In this document: piece by piece, positions 1 through 12,077 of the stretch | Layout: the number at the start of each line of letters is the position of its first letter | Numbering within the stretch: position 1 is the first letter of the stretch | Assembly (NCBI RefSeq): GCF_905171765.1 | Contig: NC_053391.1 | Coordinates: 155,615,565 to 155,679,564 of the forward strand | From: Bufo bufo | Lineage: Eukaryota; Chordata; Amphibia; Anura; Bufonidae | Length of the DNA stretch: 64,000 nucleotides | Direction: 5' to 3' | Program-made: the position numbers and the translations under genes | The notes under the pieces: model-generated | What the model was told of the DNA's origin: nothing | What the model saw: the letters and a program-made list of their open reading frames with translations, nothing else | Databases searched by the model: none

Positions 1-41
1 ATACTTCAATAAATATTTTACCACATATAACTGCCACACTG

Positions 42-149
42 ACTGGCTACTACTGCCGCACCTTCCGTGAACCCCTGAACTACTACTTCCTGGGTAGGTA
101 GGCTGCTGCAAAGCAGGTGCTCTACCCCGGGCACGTTTGGCTCCCAACC
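42..149 (+). repeat. Direct repeat, copy 1
   Basis: This block of about 108 bases recurs with roughly 90% identity at 579-689. Both copies end in the same GCACGTTTGGCTCCCAAC run. They bracket the 77-base tandem array between them, so the array and its flanks probably duplicated as one unit. It has no coding potential I trust. Confidence 0.75.
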
Positions 150-182
150 TCCCACTGCTGCCACCCTGCTGAATCCCAGACA

Positions 183-558
183 TGCTTTCAACACATTTAA
201 CCGCCAATGTTAACTGAGAATTTATTTTTCTATATGTACTGAAATAGGCCACTAAACGCTTTCAACACCTATAACCACCGTCGACGTGAACTTAGAATGT
301 ATTTTTCTGTTTGTACTGAAATAGGCCACTAAACTCTTTCAGCACATATAACCACCATCGACGTGAACTAAAAATGTATTTTTCTATTTGTACTGAAATA
401 GGCCACTAAACGCTTTCAACACATATAACCGCCGCCGACGTGAACTGAGAATGCATTTTTCTGTTTGTACTGAAAAAGGCCACTTAAGGCTTTCAACACA
501 TATAACCACCGCCGATGTGAACTGAGAATGTATTTTTCTGTTTGTACTGAAATACAAA
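183..558 (+). repeat. 77-bp tandem array, about five units
   Basis: Five successive units of about 77 bases each begin near 'GCTTTCAACACATATAACC' and run through 'TTTGTACTGAAATAGGCCAC'. Units differ by a few substitutions. Short antisense open frames through this array are by-products of the periodicity. A diverged relative of the same unit makes the array at 3140-3760, which suggests both belong to one hAT-like element whose right end lies near 4331. Confidence 0.85.
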
Positions 559-578
559 ATAACACATATAACCACCGC

Positions 579-689
579 ACTGACTGACTGCTACCACCGC
601 TACTTCCGGGAACCCCTGCACCACTACTTCCAGGGCAGGTAGGCTGCTGCGAAGCAGGTGCTCTACCCCAGGCACGTTTGGCTCCCAAC
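579..689 (+). repeat. Direct repeat, copy 2
   Basis: Second copy of the block at 42-149, on the other side of the 77-base array and in the same orientation. Confidence 0.75.
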
Positions 690-1568
690 AGTGCAGTTTC
701 TAGGTAAAATTTCTCTCAGGGCGAGTGTCAAACCCCCCCCCCGCATCAAAACTGCTCGATGAAATCATATCAGAAGAGTACTTGCAACCGTCTGACCATA
801 TATTTTATTTTATTTTTTTAATGCTTAACACAAGATTTATTGAGAGCAAAAGAAAATCATAAATTACTGCTTAAACTGCTAAAAGTCGCAGGCAGAGTGG
901 TACAGGAGAACTGCAGTATAAAGGAAGGCAATACCCTTAGAAGAGTAGTCATGAAATACAATCATCAATAATGTGCAAAACCAAAAAACTGTCATGTTAG
1001 CATTTATTAACTAACTAAAACCCAATCACAGCAGGTCTCAACTAGCACATGCAAGTAAATGTACAAAAACCAAGTAACATATAAAACCAGATTCAAAGCA
1101 TAGATGGCAAGGCGGATTACTGTATACTGTACATAAAATGTATGGAGGTTACACCATGCCGGACAATATAACCTCTGTGCCATGCTGTACAGTAAACAGT
1201 ATAACCCCTACACAGTATAGAGGTATACTGTATATTGTGTGGCACAGTGTAGGCTATATGTGTATAATAAACATACTCCACATGAAAACTTACAGTTACT
1301 TGGCTTGGCCCTTGGGGATCTCGGACGCCACTTCAACACTTTGGCCGGGGGCTCGTGGAGCTGATGTTGTGCTTTATCCTAATGAGAAAGATTTCATAAT
1401 AAGGATTTGGAGAAAGGGCAGAGGGATAGCAGAGCAGGGAGAGGCTGGTGCTGCTACTAGGGGATCATACCATGGGAGAGTAATAAAGCCCACCATAATG
1501 CCCCCCAGTAGAAATAATTATCCTTATAATGTGCAAAACATACCCCGTTGTAGTGCCCCCAGTTGAGC
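690..1568. other. Unassigned AT-rich stretch
   Basis: I recognise no gene or element here. There is a C-run near 731-741. A 142-codon open frame starts at 1138, but its composition follows short local repeats of the ACAGTATA type and it matches no family I know. Confidence 0.5.
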
Positions 1569-2590
1569 TAATGTTCCCATAATGTGCCAATATAAAATAC
1601 CCCTTCTCAGTGCCCCCGTAGATGACCCCATAGTGCTCCTCTCCCCCTTCCCCATAGTACCCACCATAATGTGTCCCAGTATAAAATGCCCTATACAGAG
1701 CCCCCCATATAAAATACCCCTTCTTTTTAGCCTCAGTAGATGCCCCTATAGTGCCACCCAATAATGTGCCAGTAATAAGTGCCACAATAGATGCCCTCCA
1801 ATCATGTGCCAGTAATATGTGCCCCCATAGATGCCCCCAATCATGTGCCAGTTATAAGAGTCCCCATAGATGTCCCCCAATCATGTGCCAGTAATAAGAG
1901 CCCCCCACCATCATGTGCCAGTAGCCAGAGTGCCCCCTATCATGTGCTAGTAGCCCAATTATGTGCCAGTCACCCCCCTATCATGTGCCAGTAGCCCCCC
2001 TATCAAGTGCCAGTAGCCCCCCTTATGTGCCAGTAGCCTCCTATCATGTGCCAGTAGCCCCCCTTATATGCCAGTAGTCCCCCTTATGTGCCAGTAGCCT
2101 CCTATCATGTGCCAATAGCTCCCCTTATGTGCCAGTAGCCCCCCTTATGTGCCAGTAGTCCCCCTTATGTGCCAGTAGCCCCCCTTATGTGCCAGTAGTC
2201 CCCCTTATGTGCCAGTAGCCTCCTATAATGTGTCAGTAGACCCCCCAATGTGCCAGTATCAAGTGCCTCTCTCCTTCCCACCCACCCCTCATGTGCCAGT
2301 ATCATAGTGCCATCTCCCCCCCAATGTGCCAGTATTAAGTGTCTCTCTCCTTCCCACCCTCCCATATGTGCCAGTATCATAGTGCCACCCCCCCTCCCAA
2401 TGTGCCAGTATCAAGTGCCTCTCTCCTCCCCCCATGTGCCAGTATCATAGTGCCAACCCCCCCATGTGCCAGTATCAAGTGCCTCTCTCCTTTCCCTCCA
2501 TGTGCCAGTATCATAGTGCCAAACCCCCCTCCCCCCATGTGCCAGTATCAAGTGCCTCCCGCTCCCCCCATGTGACAGTAACAGTCGGGT
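1569..2590 (+). repeat. TGTGCCAGTA minisatellite
   Basis: A C-rich array is built on the word ATGTGCCAGTA. From about 1780 to 2240 the unit is roughly 20 bases (ATGTGCCAGTAGCCCCCCTT type). From about 2240 to 2590 it becomes a compound unit of about 60 bases alternating TATCAAGTGCCTCTCTCC and TATCATAGTGCCA. The open frames here, rich in repeated CQY and VPVS words, are translations of the repeat and not genes. Confidence 0.85.
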
Positions 2591-2639
2591 ATTTAAAAAA
2601 AAAAAAAACTTCTACTTAACTCCATGTCAGTCTCTTCCG

Positions 2640-2775
2640 GCCTGTGTCCCGCACTGTATGTCCATATATGGAGTCAGTGTTTGTTAATTTCAGAAAAGTT
2701 TCTGCTGGGATTCAAACCCACAACCTTCTGTATCAGAGGCAAGGCACTTAACCACACAGCTATGAGCGCTGCATA
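2640..2775 (-). mobile_element. tRNA-derived SINE head (minus strand)
   Basis: On the minus strand there is a recognisable internal RNA polymerase III promoter. A B-box-like block GGGTTTGAATCCC lies at about 2708-2720 and an A-box-like block GTGGTTAAGTG at about 2744-2755, spaced as in a tRNA. The sequence downstream does not close into a tRNA cloverleaf that I can draw and continues as unrelated tail, so a SINE fits better than a tRNA gene. I see no clear target duplication. Confidence 0.6.
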
Positions 2776-2859
2776 GCCACTGCCTGGAAAAATATGAGAC
2801 TTCTAATGTAGACTCTGTTATAGATGTTATAGCCAGTGTACATCTATACACATGACAGC

Positions 2860-2990
2860 TGCACACACCCAGCACTGCTATATCTGTATATGACAGCTGC
2901 CCCAGCACACTCAGCTCTGCTATATCTCTATATATGATAGCTGCCCCAGCACACACAGCTCTGTGTACAAGTGTACAAGTTGTGACAGTG
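2860..2990 (+). repeat. Short tandem repeat, about 50 bp
   Basis: Two to three diverged copies of a unit containing GACAGCTGCCCCAGCACAC and CTGCTATATCT. It has no coding interpretation. Confidence 0.55.
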
Positions 2991-3139
2991 TGTCTATAAA
3001 GTACGGTAGTAAGGGCGCTGCTGGGAGGTGAGAGAAGGCTGCCGCCGTCCTGCATGTCATTACAGTGTGGTGTGGTTTTTGTGGCAGTCGCTAACCCTCG
3101 CTGTCCAAGAAACGGCCCTGGCTGCTGCCACCCTGCTGA

Positions 3140-3760
3140 CTCCCAGCCATGCTTTCAACACATATAACCGCCGACCCGAACTGAGAATATATTTTTCTTT
3201 TTGTACTGAAATAGGCCACTAAACGCTTTCAGCGAAATAAATGCACCAGTGAAGTGTGTATATATTTTTCTTTCTGTACTGAAATAGGCCATTGAATGCT
3301 TTTGCCACAAATAAGTGCAACAGTGAAATGTGTATATATATATATTTCTTTTTTTTACTGTAATACTCCCCTATACGCTTTCACCAGAAATAACTGCAAC
3401 AGTGCAGTGCGTATACATTTTTCTTATTTTACTGAAATACGCCCCTATATGCTTTTACTAGAATTAACAGCAGAAATGCACTGAGAATATATATATTTTT
3501 TTACTGTAATACGCCCCTATGCGCTATTAATATAATTAAATGCAACAGTGGAGTGCGTATATATTTGTCTTTTTTTACTGAAATACGCCCCTATACACTT
3601 TCACCTAAAACAACTGCAAAAGTGCAGTGCATATATATTTTTATTTGTTACTGAAATACGCCCCTATACGCTTTCACCAGAAATAACTGCAGAAGTGAAA
3701 TGTGTATATATTTTTCTTGTAGTACTGAATAAGATACTAAGACATAGGCCTCTAAAGGCT
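3140..3760 (+). repeat. Diverged 75-80 bp tandem array
   Basis: About eight units share GCTTTCA, AAATAACTGCA, GTATATATTTTTCTT and TACTGAAATACGCCCCTATA. The first unit at 3150 is close to the units at 183-558, and later units drift progressively. The array sits upstream of the hAT-like terminus at 4331, matching the arrangement of private tandem arrays inside other hAT copies in this window. Confidence 0.8.
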
Positions 3761-4059
3761 TTTCAACATAAGACTTACAGCCCAATAACAAAAAGCTTGA
3801 ATGACAGAGCTGTCTAATGACTATTTGGATCCCCAAATAATCATTCCCTGCACTTGTAAATCACTTTCCTATCATTGTCCCTAGCGCCTTCTGACGTCTC
3901 TCCCTGCAATAAGATGCTGTGAAATGATTCCTCCCTATCCTTTCCCTGCACTTCTAAATCGTTTTTTCCATCTTTTTTTTCCACAATAGTTTTTCCAATG
4001 CCTGCCCCTAGCACCTTCACACGTCTGTCCCTCCACTCTGAACATTGGAAAATGTCTGA

Positions 4060-4331
4060 CTGTAAGATGTTTGACGTATTTATAGGGCTGTGACATCACA
4101 GGGCTGGCTGGCTGCTGATTGGCTGCATGCAGGCTTGTCAATCTGGGTGATCCCGCCTTCCCAGAGTTCCTTGCCCCCTGTCCTCAGTCCTCACACGTGT
4201 AGCCGCCATTTTAGGAAAAAATGTGATTCATTACCTAAGAAGCGCAAGGAAATTCGCATTCGTTGCGTATCGAATTTATCCTGAAATTCTAAACGAATTC
4301 CACTTTGTCAGCTTCGATTCACTCATCTCTA
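4060..4331 (+). mobile_element. Right terminal region of a hAT-like repeat
   Basis: The block ends in GATTCACTCATCTCTA, the inverse of a TAGAGATGAGTGAATC terminus. This is the same style as the TAGTGWTGAGCGAG ends seen elsewhere in the window. The region contains GCCATTTTAGGAAAA and TTCGCATTCGTTGCG. The left terminus is not in the window or has been lost, so a target duplication cannot be tested. A diverged copy lies at 4715-4960. Confidence 0.6.
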
Positions 4332-4714
4332 ATAGTTACCCGTGGCCTAAAAGTGCTGCTATGTAATGCAACAGCTAACAGAAGGCATTCGTTGTAATCA
4401 ATTTCCCTCCACTACACAAAAAAACATTACATTGTCCTGGAATACAGATGCAGCATAACTGTATCACTAAAATAAGGAATTAATTCTGAATGTGGGTGCA
4501 CTAGAACGTGATGCACACAGCAACTACACTCAACTTGGAGTCTCCCTGCTGACTCCCTACGCTATACCTACAGTCTCAAAAAACTCTTTCTGCACTCTCT
4601 CTCTCCAATATTCCTTTTAAAAACTGTTTTCAGAAACACTGTCCAACACGCTCCTGTACTTGCCATATCTCTCCCTATGCTCAGCTCACAATAAAATGGT
4701 GGTGACCGCGTGGA

Positions 4715-4960
4715 ATCAGGGATTTATAGGGCTGTGACATTGCAGGGAATGGCTATCTGCGGATTAGGTGGTTGCATTATAGCTGATGTTGCATTGCCAG
4801 GCTTCAAACTTTTACTTTGTAACACGTTCAGCTGCCATTTTAGGAAAACCTGATTCGTTACCACGAAGAGCGGGAAAATTTGGCTATGTTGCAAATTGAA
4901 GTTTTCCTAAACTTTGGACTGAATTCCACTTTGAATGCTTAGCTTCACTCAACATTTTTA
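4715..4960 (+). repeat. Diverged second copy of the hAT-like terminal region
   Basis: It aligns by eye with 4075-4325. Shared words include TTTATAGGGCTGTGACAT, GCTGCCATTTTAGGAAAA, GATTCGTTACC and GAATTCCACTTTG, in the same order and orientation. The 380 bases between the copies (4340-4714) show nothing I recognise. Confidence 0.65.
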
Positions 4961-5869
4961 TTATTATTATCATTGCTTTTATTATTTATTTTTATTGCAT
5001 TTTTAGTGTTTTAAGCAAATATAAATCTATGTCACAAGTTGTACAATAACATTTCCATAGAGGTTTTATAGAATTCTATTGTCTTACCCTTTTTTCCAGA
5101 TCTATTACCTTTACCTGCTCATTAGCTGCAGATTCCATGGACTTCTGTGAAATGAGGAGTAGTGTTAAGCGAGCATGCTCGGCCGAACTATTGTTCGGCT
5201 TGAGCATTGCTATGTTCGGCAGATCCGAGTGCTCGGCCGAATATTTTGGGTGCTTGAGTACAATTTAATACAATGAAAGTCAATGGGAGACCCAAACATC
5301 AAACCAGGCACCCCCTGCTCAAAAGAAAAGAGGGTGTCTGGTTCACAAAAACAGGTTAGAAATTAGGGTTGAGTGAACCCGAACTGTAAAGTTCGGGTTC
5401 GTACCGAACTTTAGGATTTTTGGACCACGGACCCTAACTCAAACTTTTCAGTAATGGCGCTTTTTGAAAGGCTGCAGAGGCGGTCCGGCTCCCAGCGCCG
5501 TCGATAACACCCGCCCCCATTCTCCTTCCTGAGTTCTCGCTGGCTCTGCGCGCTTCCTAGTATCCAGCCTGGCTGCGCGCTCCCTCAGCTCGTGCGCCTG
5601 CACAGCTTCACACAATGGGCCAATAAGCATTAGGAGTGTGCAAAGATCCTGCTGCTGATTGGCCCAGTGTTTCGCTGGCAGGCAGCAGGCGCGCACCCAG
5701 TGTGGAAGAAGTTGAGAGTGATTTGTGCTGCCCGACTCGCCAGTGTCGCCAGCCAAACAGTCATCCCGCAGCCAGTCCGGACCTGTGCCACTGGCAGCCC
5801 ACCCACACAGTAAGACTGCCCCAGCCCCCAGTCACTATCTTTCCAACCCCAAACCGGATTATTACGTTT

Positions 5870-6208
5870 CACTGGCGTAATTAGAAATGACTGGGCCCCA
5901 CAGGACATTTTTGAACAGGCCCCACAGCAAATTTTTGAATGGGCCCCCAAGTTGTCCGGCACCTCTGACCGGCAGAGACTCTTGACCCTAGACAATAGAC
6001 AGTGTTAAAATATCATATTACAGTATACATATATTTTCATTACTTGTCTATTGGACAATAATTGGACTGTATTAGGGAAGAAATCAAGGGTCTCTGCCGG
6101 TCAGAGGTGCCGGACAACTGGGGGGGCCCATTCAAAAATTTGCTGTGGGGCACGTTCAAAAAGTTCCTCTGGGGCCCAGTCATTTATAATTATGCCAGTG
6201 TCCCTAAC
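5870..6208. repeat. Inverted-repeat miniature element
   Basis: The left arm at about 5870-6000 and right arm at about 6060-6208 are inverted copies. Shared words include ATGACTGGGCCCCA, AAATTTTTGAATGGGCCC, GTTGTCCGGCACCTCTGACC and GGCAGAGAC. The arms are separated by about 60 AT-rich bases. The structure fits a foldback miniature transposon. I did not find a convincing target duplication. Confidence 0.7.
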
Positions 6209-6394
6209 GTTTTCAGTAGGTCATGTATACATTTCTTTATTGACAAATGGGGAGGGTGGAAGGGGAGGAGCCAGGGCAGGAGGTCGGATGGGCCAGGGTA
6301 GTGGGTGGGGTTAGGGGGCCTAATTCAGATTCTTGCTATAGGGCCCAATGATGTCTTTGTACGCCCCTGGCTAGTGCAGCATGTGACCCAGCCT

Positions 6395-6403
6395 CTATAT
6401 AAG
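6395..6403 (+). promoter_or_regulatory. Putative TATA box of hAT copy A
   Basis: CTATATAAG sits in GC-richer sequence, followed by a leader and then the tandem array and transposase start at 10072. Equivalent TATA boxes precede hAT copies B and C, which supports a shared promoter position. Function is inferred from motif and context only. Confidence 0.5.
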
Positions 6404-6639
6404 CTGGAGTCACGTAGCGCTGCACATCATTCTGCTCTTACTAGTGTAGCAATAGGATGCTGCTGCTCTGAGTGAGAGAATAGGAAAGAATCTGTTATCA
6501 AAAGTTCTTGTTAACTCTGCGATCTAGAGCGATTTTGTTTTGTGGGTGAAGTGCACCATTTTTTACCCTGCCCTGAGCCCAGTGACACAGAAAAATAACT
6601 TTTATCCGTCTGTTAGTTAGGTGGGCGTCGGCGGCCATT

Positions 6640-9600
6640 TTGTGCAAATTCAGTGCACCAGCACAGAATATGTGCATTTGTGACAGTCAAATGCAAGCTT
6701 TAGATACTGCAGTTACAATATATTCAGGGTTTAAAAAACACCCATTTTTTGCAAGATTATACATTTTTTTGGTCCTTTGCTGCATTTGTGAAAGTCAAAT
6801 ACAAGCTTTAAATACTGCAGTTATATTCAGGGTTTAAAAAAACACAATTTTTTTGCAAGATAATACATTTTGGGCCTTTGCTGCATTTGTGACAGTTGAA
6901 TAGAAGCGTTAGATACTGATGTTAAATTCTGGTATTAAAAAAACACCAATTTTGGGCAAGATAATACATTTGCGGTCTTTGCTGCATTTCTGACAGTCCA
7001 ATACAAGCGATAGATACTGCTGTTATAGTCTGGTATTAAAAAAACACCCATTTTGAGTGAGATAATACATTTGCAGTCTTTGCTGCATTTCTGACAGTCC
7101 AATGCAAGCGTTAGATACTGCTGTTATATTCTGGTATTAAATAAAACACCCATTTTGTGGCAAGATAATACATTTGCAGCCTTTGCTGCATTTCTGACAG
7201 TCCAATACAAGCGTTAGACACTGCTGTTATATTCTGGTATTGAAAAAACACCCATTTTGTGGCAAGATAATACATTTGTGGCCTTTGCTGCATTTCTGAC
7301 AATCCAATACAAGCTTTAGATAATGCTGTTATATTCTGGCGATAAAAAAAACACCCATTTTGGGCAAAATAATACATTTGCAGCCTTTGCTGCATTTCTG
7401 ACAGTCCAATGCAAGCGTTAGATACTGCTGTTATATTGTGGTACTAAAAAAACACCCATTTTGTGGTGAGGTAATACATTTGTGGCCTTTGCTGCATTTC
7501 TGACAGTCCAATACAAGCTCTAGATACTGCTGTTATATTCTGGCATTAAAAAAACACCCATTTTGGGCGAGATAATACATTTGCGGTTTTGCTGCATTTC
7601 TGACAGTCCAATACAAGCGTTAGATACTGCTGTTATATTCTGGTATTAAAAAAAACACCCATTTTGTGGCAAGATAATACATTTGCGGCCTTTGCTGCAT
7701 TTCTGACAGTCCAATACAAGCGTTAGATACTGCTGTTATATTCTGGTATTGAAAAAACACCCATTTTGGGCAAGATAATACATTTGCGAACTGTGCTGCA
7801 TTTGTAACAGTCAAATACAAGCGTTAGATACTGCTGTTATATTCTGGTATTAAAAAAACACCCATTTTGGGCAAGATAATGCATTTGCGTCCTTTGCTGC
7901 ATATCTGACAGTCCAATACAAGCGTTAGATACTGCTGTTATATTCTGGTATTAAAAAAACACCCATTTTGGGCAAGATAATACATTTGCGAACTGTGCTG
8001 CATTTGTAACAGTCAAATACAAGCGTTAGATACTGCTGTTATATTCAGGTATTAAAAAAACACCCATTTTGGGCAAGATAATGCATTTGCGTCCTTTGCT
8101 GCATATCTGACAGTCCAATACAAGCGTTAGATACTGCTGTTATATTCTGGTATTAAAAAAACACCCATTTTGGGCAAGATAATACATTTGCGGTCTTTGC
8201 TGCATTTCTGACAGTCCAATACAAGCGATAGATACTGCTGTTATAGTTTGGTATTAAAAAAAACACCCATTTTGGGTGAGATAATAAATTTTCAGTCTTT
8301 GCTGCATTTCTGACAGTCCAATACAAGCGTTAGATACTGCTGTTATATTCTGGTATTAAAAAAAACACCCATTTTGGGCAAGATAATGCATTTGCGTCCT
8401 TTGCTGCATATCTGACAGTCCAATACAAGCGTTAGATACTGCTGTTATATTCTGGTATTAAAAAAACACCCATTTTGGGCAAGATAATACATTTGCGAAC
8501 TGTGCTGCATTTGTAACAGTCAAATACAAGCGTTAGATACTGCTGTTATATTCAGGTATTAAAAAAACACCCATTTTGGGCAAGATAATGCATTTGCGTC
8601 CTTTGCTGCATATCTGACAGTCCAATACAAGCGTTAGATACTGCTGTTATATTCTGGTATTAAAAAAACACCCATTTTGGGCAAGATAATACATTTGCGG
8701 TCTTTGCTGCATTTCTGACAGTCCAATACAAGCGATAGATACTGCTGTTATAGTTTGGTATAAAAAAAAACACCCATTTTGGGTGAGATAATAAATTTTC
8801 AGTCTTTGCTGCATTTCTGACAGTCCAATACAAGCGTTAGATACTGCTGTTATATTCTGGTATTAAAAAAAACACCCATTTTGTGGCAAGATAATACATT
8901 TGCGGCCTTTGCTGCATTTCTGACAGTCCAATACAAGCGTTAGATACTGCTGTTATATTCTGGTATTGAAAAAACACCCATTTTGTGGCAAGATAATACA
9001 TTTGTGGCCTTTGCTGCATTTCTGACAATCCAATACAAGCATTAGATAATGCTGTTATATTCTGGTGATAAGAAAAAACACCCATTTTGGGCAAAATAAT
9101 ACATTTGCAGCCTTTGCTGCATTTCTGACAGTCCAATACAAGCGTTAAATACTGCTGTTATATTCAGGAATTAAAAAAACACGATTTTTTTGTGGCAAGA
9201 TAATACATTTGTGGCCTTTGCTGCATTTCTGACAGTCCAATACAAGCGTTACATACTGCTGTTATATTGTGGTATTAAAAAAACACCCATTTTGTGGTGA
9301 GGTAATACATTTGTGGCCTTTGCTGCATTTCTGACAGTCCAATACAAGCTCTAGATACTGCTGTTATATTCTGGTATAAAAAAAAACACCCATTTTGGGC
9401 GAGATAATACATTTGCGTTTTTTGCTGCATTTCTGACAGTCCAATACAAGCGCTAGATACTGCTGTTATATTCTGGTATTAAAAAAAAACACCCATTTTG
9501 TGGCAAGATAATACATTTGCGGCCTTTGCTGCATTTCTGACAGTCCAATACAAGCGCTAGATACTGCTGTTATATTCTGGTATTAAAAAAAAACACCCAT

Positions 9601-9870
9601 TTTGTGGCAAGATAATACATTTGCGGCCTTTGCTGCATATCTGACAGTCCAATACAAGCGTTAGATACTGCTGTTATAGTCTGGTATTAAAAAAAACACC
9701 CATTTTGAGTGAGATAATACATTTGCAGTCTTTGCTGCATTTCTGACAGTCCAATACAAGCGTTAGATACTGCTGTTATATTCTGGTATTTAAAAAAAAA
9801 AAAATTGTGGCAAGATAATACTTTTGCGCCCTTTGCTGCATTTTTGACAGTCCAATACAACCAGTCAATA
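6640..9870 (+). repeat. 102-bp tandem array, about 32 units
   Basis: The unit is about 101-103 bases and includes TTTGCTGCATTTCTGACAG, CCAATACAAGCGTTAGATAC, TGCTGTTATATTCTGGTATT, an A-run, ACACCCATTTTGG and AAGATAATACATTTGCGG. Higher-order structure is visible: groups of neighbouring units recur (for example 7850-8390 resembles 8390-8870). The array lies between a TATA box and the hAT copy A start codon. Repetitive antisense open frames here are periodicity artefacts. Confidence 0.93.
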
Positions 9871-10834
9871 CTGTTGTTCCATTGTTGGTTGACAAATTTA
9901 AAAAAAAATGTGACCATGAAGTAATTTTACACTGTTGTGTGACCTCAAGAAATTTTTCCTCTTTATGACACCGGCACTGCCTTACTGTCAGTTAACTTAA
10001 TTGTTGACTATTGGCGGTTACATTGTCGCCTGACATAAACCATCTGTTACTTTGGTTAGTGAACGCAAAGAATGAGGAGAGCGTCAAATAAGGGATGTGG
10101 CCCCGGTCATGGTGCTGCTGGTGGATCTCCTGTTGCAGGAAGAGGACGTGGTCGATCTGTGCCAGCTACACACACAAGTGAAACACCTTCCTCAGGTGCG
10201 AGTAGGCGACAGAACCTTCAGCGTTATTTGGTAGGGCCGAATGCGGCTCTACGAATGGTGAGGCCAGAACAAGTACAGACAATAGTAGATTGGGTGGCTG
10301 ACAGTGCCTCTAGTTCCTTTACATTGTCTCCCACTCAGTCTCCTGCTGAAAGATCAGAGTTGGCACCTGCAGACCATGGCCATCAGTATTTCACCTCACC
10401 CCCTTGCAAATCAGCCAAGCAGTCTGAGCCCCAAGTCATGCAGCAGTCTCTTCTGCTTTTTGATGACTCTGCTAGCAGGGTTTCCCAGGGCCATCCACAT
10501 AGAGATTGAGATTCTGTTTGGGGGACAAACCCCACACTGCGCAGGAGCTGTGGACGGGCATGGAACAACAGATCGATGAGTGGTTGGTGGTCGTGCTGCC
10601 CAGTGCACAGGAGTCCGTCCAACCAGAGATATATCGGGTTATCAAGCTTCTCACAATGCAGCCACACAATGAATCCAGGGGTCGATACACCAATTGATAT
10701 CCAAAAACCGCTGTAATGAAATTGTGGCGCACAATAGTGAAGTTCTGACAGGATTGGTTTCCCAAAAGTATTTATTATACTTACAAAATCGTATATGTTA
10801 AAAGGCATAAAACATATAATAGTTCCTCATGTAG

Positions 10835-10874
10835 CACCCGACCTAGGTTTCGCCAGTCAGCTTCGTCAGGGGCG
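10835..10874 (-). ncRNA. Hammerhead-like ribozyme motif, left arm
   Basis: On the minus strand the order is CTGACGA, a very short stem II with an extra A, GAAA, a minimal stem III (ACC-TA-GGT), then a GTC cleavage triplet ending at 10840. Stem I pairs five bases on each side (10835-10839 with 10870-10874, three G-C pairs, one G-U and one C-G). The core matches CUGANGA...GAAA...UH. The weakness is stem II, only about two pairs. Confidence 0.55.
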
Positions 10875-11712
10875 ATAACACCACTCCCTTCAGGTGTGGT
10901 ATTTAAGGACAATGCTTAAAGCACGCCCCCTCCTCGAGGTTACAACTTATTCTTTAAAACAATCACATTTTTTTAACAGCAATATCTTATCATAGCTATT
11001 CGATAAAACAACAAAGTCTTCTCATATATAAAATGTATAATAAAATCGCAAAATTTAATCATTCCTCCTTTTCATTCTAAACAACCTCCCTTTCCATTAG
11101 TAAAGTAATCATATGACTCTTCCTCCGATCACATGACCACCTTCCTCCAATAAAATTCTGGAACTCCTAGTAGTCTAATCACATGGTGCCAAGATACACT
11201 CCTCTTTTCATTCATACGATGGTCCTTTGCTCACCCAATCCGATCATATGTCGATTTTCATCCGATTAAATCCTACACTTATCCACCTAAGGCCGAATGC
11301 ACACGGCCGTGTTCCGCGCCGAGAGCGGTCCGTGGTATGCCGGGCTGGATTCCTGTTCAGAGCAGGAGCGCACGGCGTCATTGGTTGCTATGACGCCGTG
11401 CGCTTCATGCCGCCGCTGCACTACAGTAATACACTCGTATGATCTATATATCGCATATTTCCTTCTGTTTCATTGAGGCTACTTTCACACTTGCGTTCGG
11501 AGCGGATCCGTCTGGTGTCTGCACAGATGGATACGCTCCTATAATGCAAACGCTTGCATCTGTTCAGAACGGATCCGTCTGCATAACAGTTTTTTTTTTC
11601 AGATCTGATTTTTCACTTCGTGAAAACTCAGATCCGACAGTATATTCTAACACATAGGCATTCCCATAGTGATGGGGACGCTTCAAGTTAGAATATACTA
11701 AAAGAACTGTGT

Positions 11713-11865
11713 ACATGACTGCCCCCTGCTGCCTGGCAGCACCCGATCTCTTACAGGGGGCTGTGATCCGCACAATTAACCCCTCAGGTGCCGCACCTGA
11801 GGGGTTAATTGTGCGTATCATAGCCACCTGTAAGAGATCAAGTGCTGCTAGGCAGCAGGGGCCAG
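11713..11865. repeat. Large hairpin
   Basis: The arms share CTGCTGCC/TGGCAGCA and GATCTCTTACAG with their inverses and meet at a strong inner stem, ATTAACCCCTCAGGTGC against GCACCTGAGGGGTTAAT. The stem is about 60 bases with mismatches. Confidence 0.75.
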
Positions 11866-11879
11866 ACCCCCCTCCCTCC

Positions 11880-12060
11880 CCAATTTTAAATTCATTGGTG
11901 GCCAGTGCGGCCCCCCCCCTCCCTCCCCAGTATTATATTCATTGGTGGCCAGTGCGGCCCCCCCCTCCCTCCCCAGTATTATATTCATTGGTGGCCAGTG
12001 CGGCCCCCCTCCCTCCCCAGTATTATATTCATTGGTGGCCAGTGCAGCCTCCCCTCTCCC
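11880..12060 (+). repeat. About 50-bp tandem array, four units
   Basis: Units share ATTCATTGGTGGCCAGTGCG followed by a C-rich run and CCCAGTATTAT. A related single unit in inverse orientation occurs near 12490-12540. Confidence 0.8.
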
Positions 12061-12077
12061 GCCCCCCTAATTAAAAT

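Noticed and set aside
1138..1566. 142-codon plus-strand frame as a possible host gene
   Set aside because: It contains short internal repeats and no motif, and it runs into the TGTGCCAGTA minisatellite.
2690..2775. A functional tRNA gene on the minus strand
   Set aside because: A- and B-box-like words are present, but I could not form an acceptor stem or a full cloverleaf, and the flanks look like a SINE tail.
7111..9136. Repeated antisense frames containing MQQRPQMYYLATKWVFF words, looking like a repeat protein
   Set aside because: They are translations of the 102-bp tandem array, which happens to be open in one antisense frame. Unit drift and A-runs break the frame elsewhere.
6640..9870. 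Regular repeat array considered as a CRISPR
   Set aside because: Units are 102 bp and contiguous without unique spacers, the context is eukaryotic transposon DNA and no cas genes are present.
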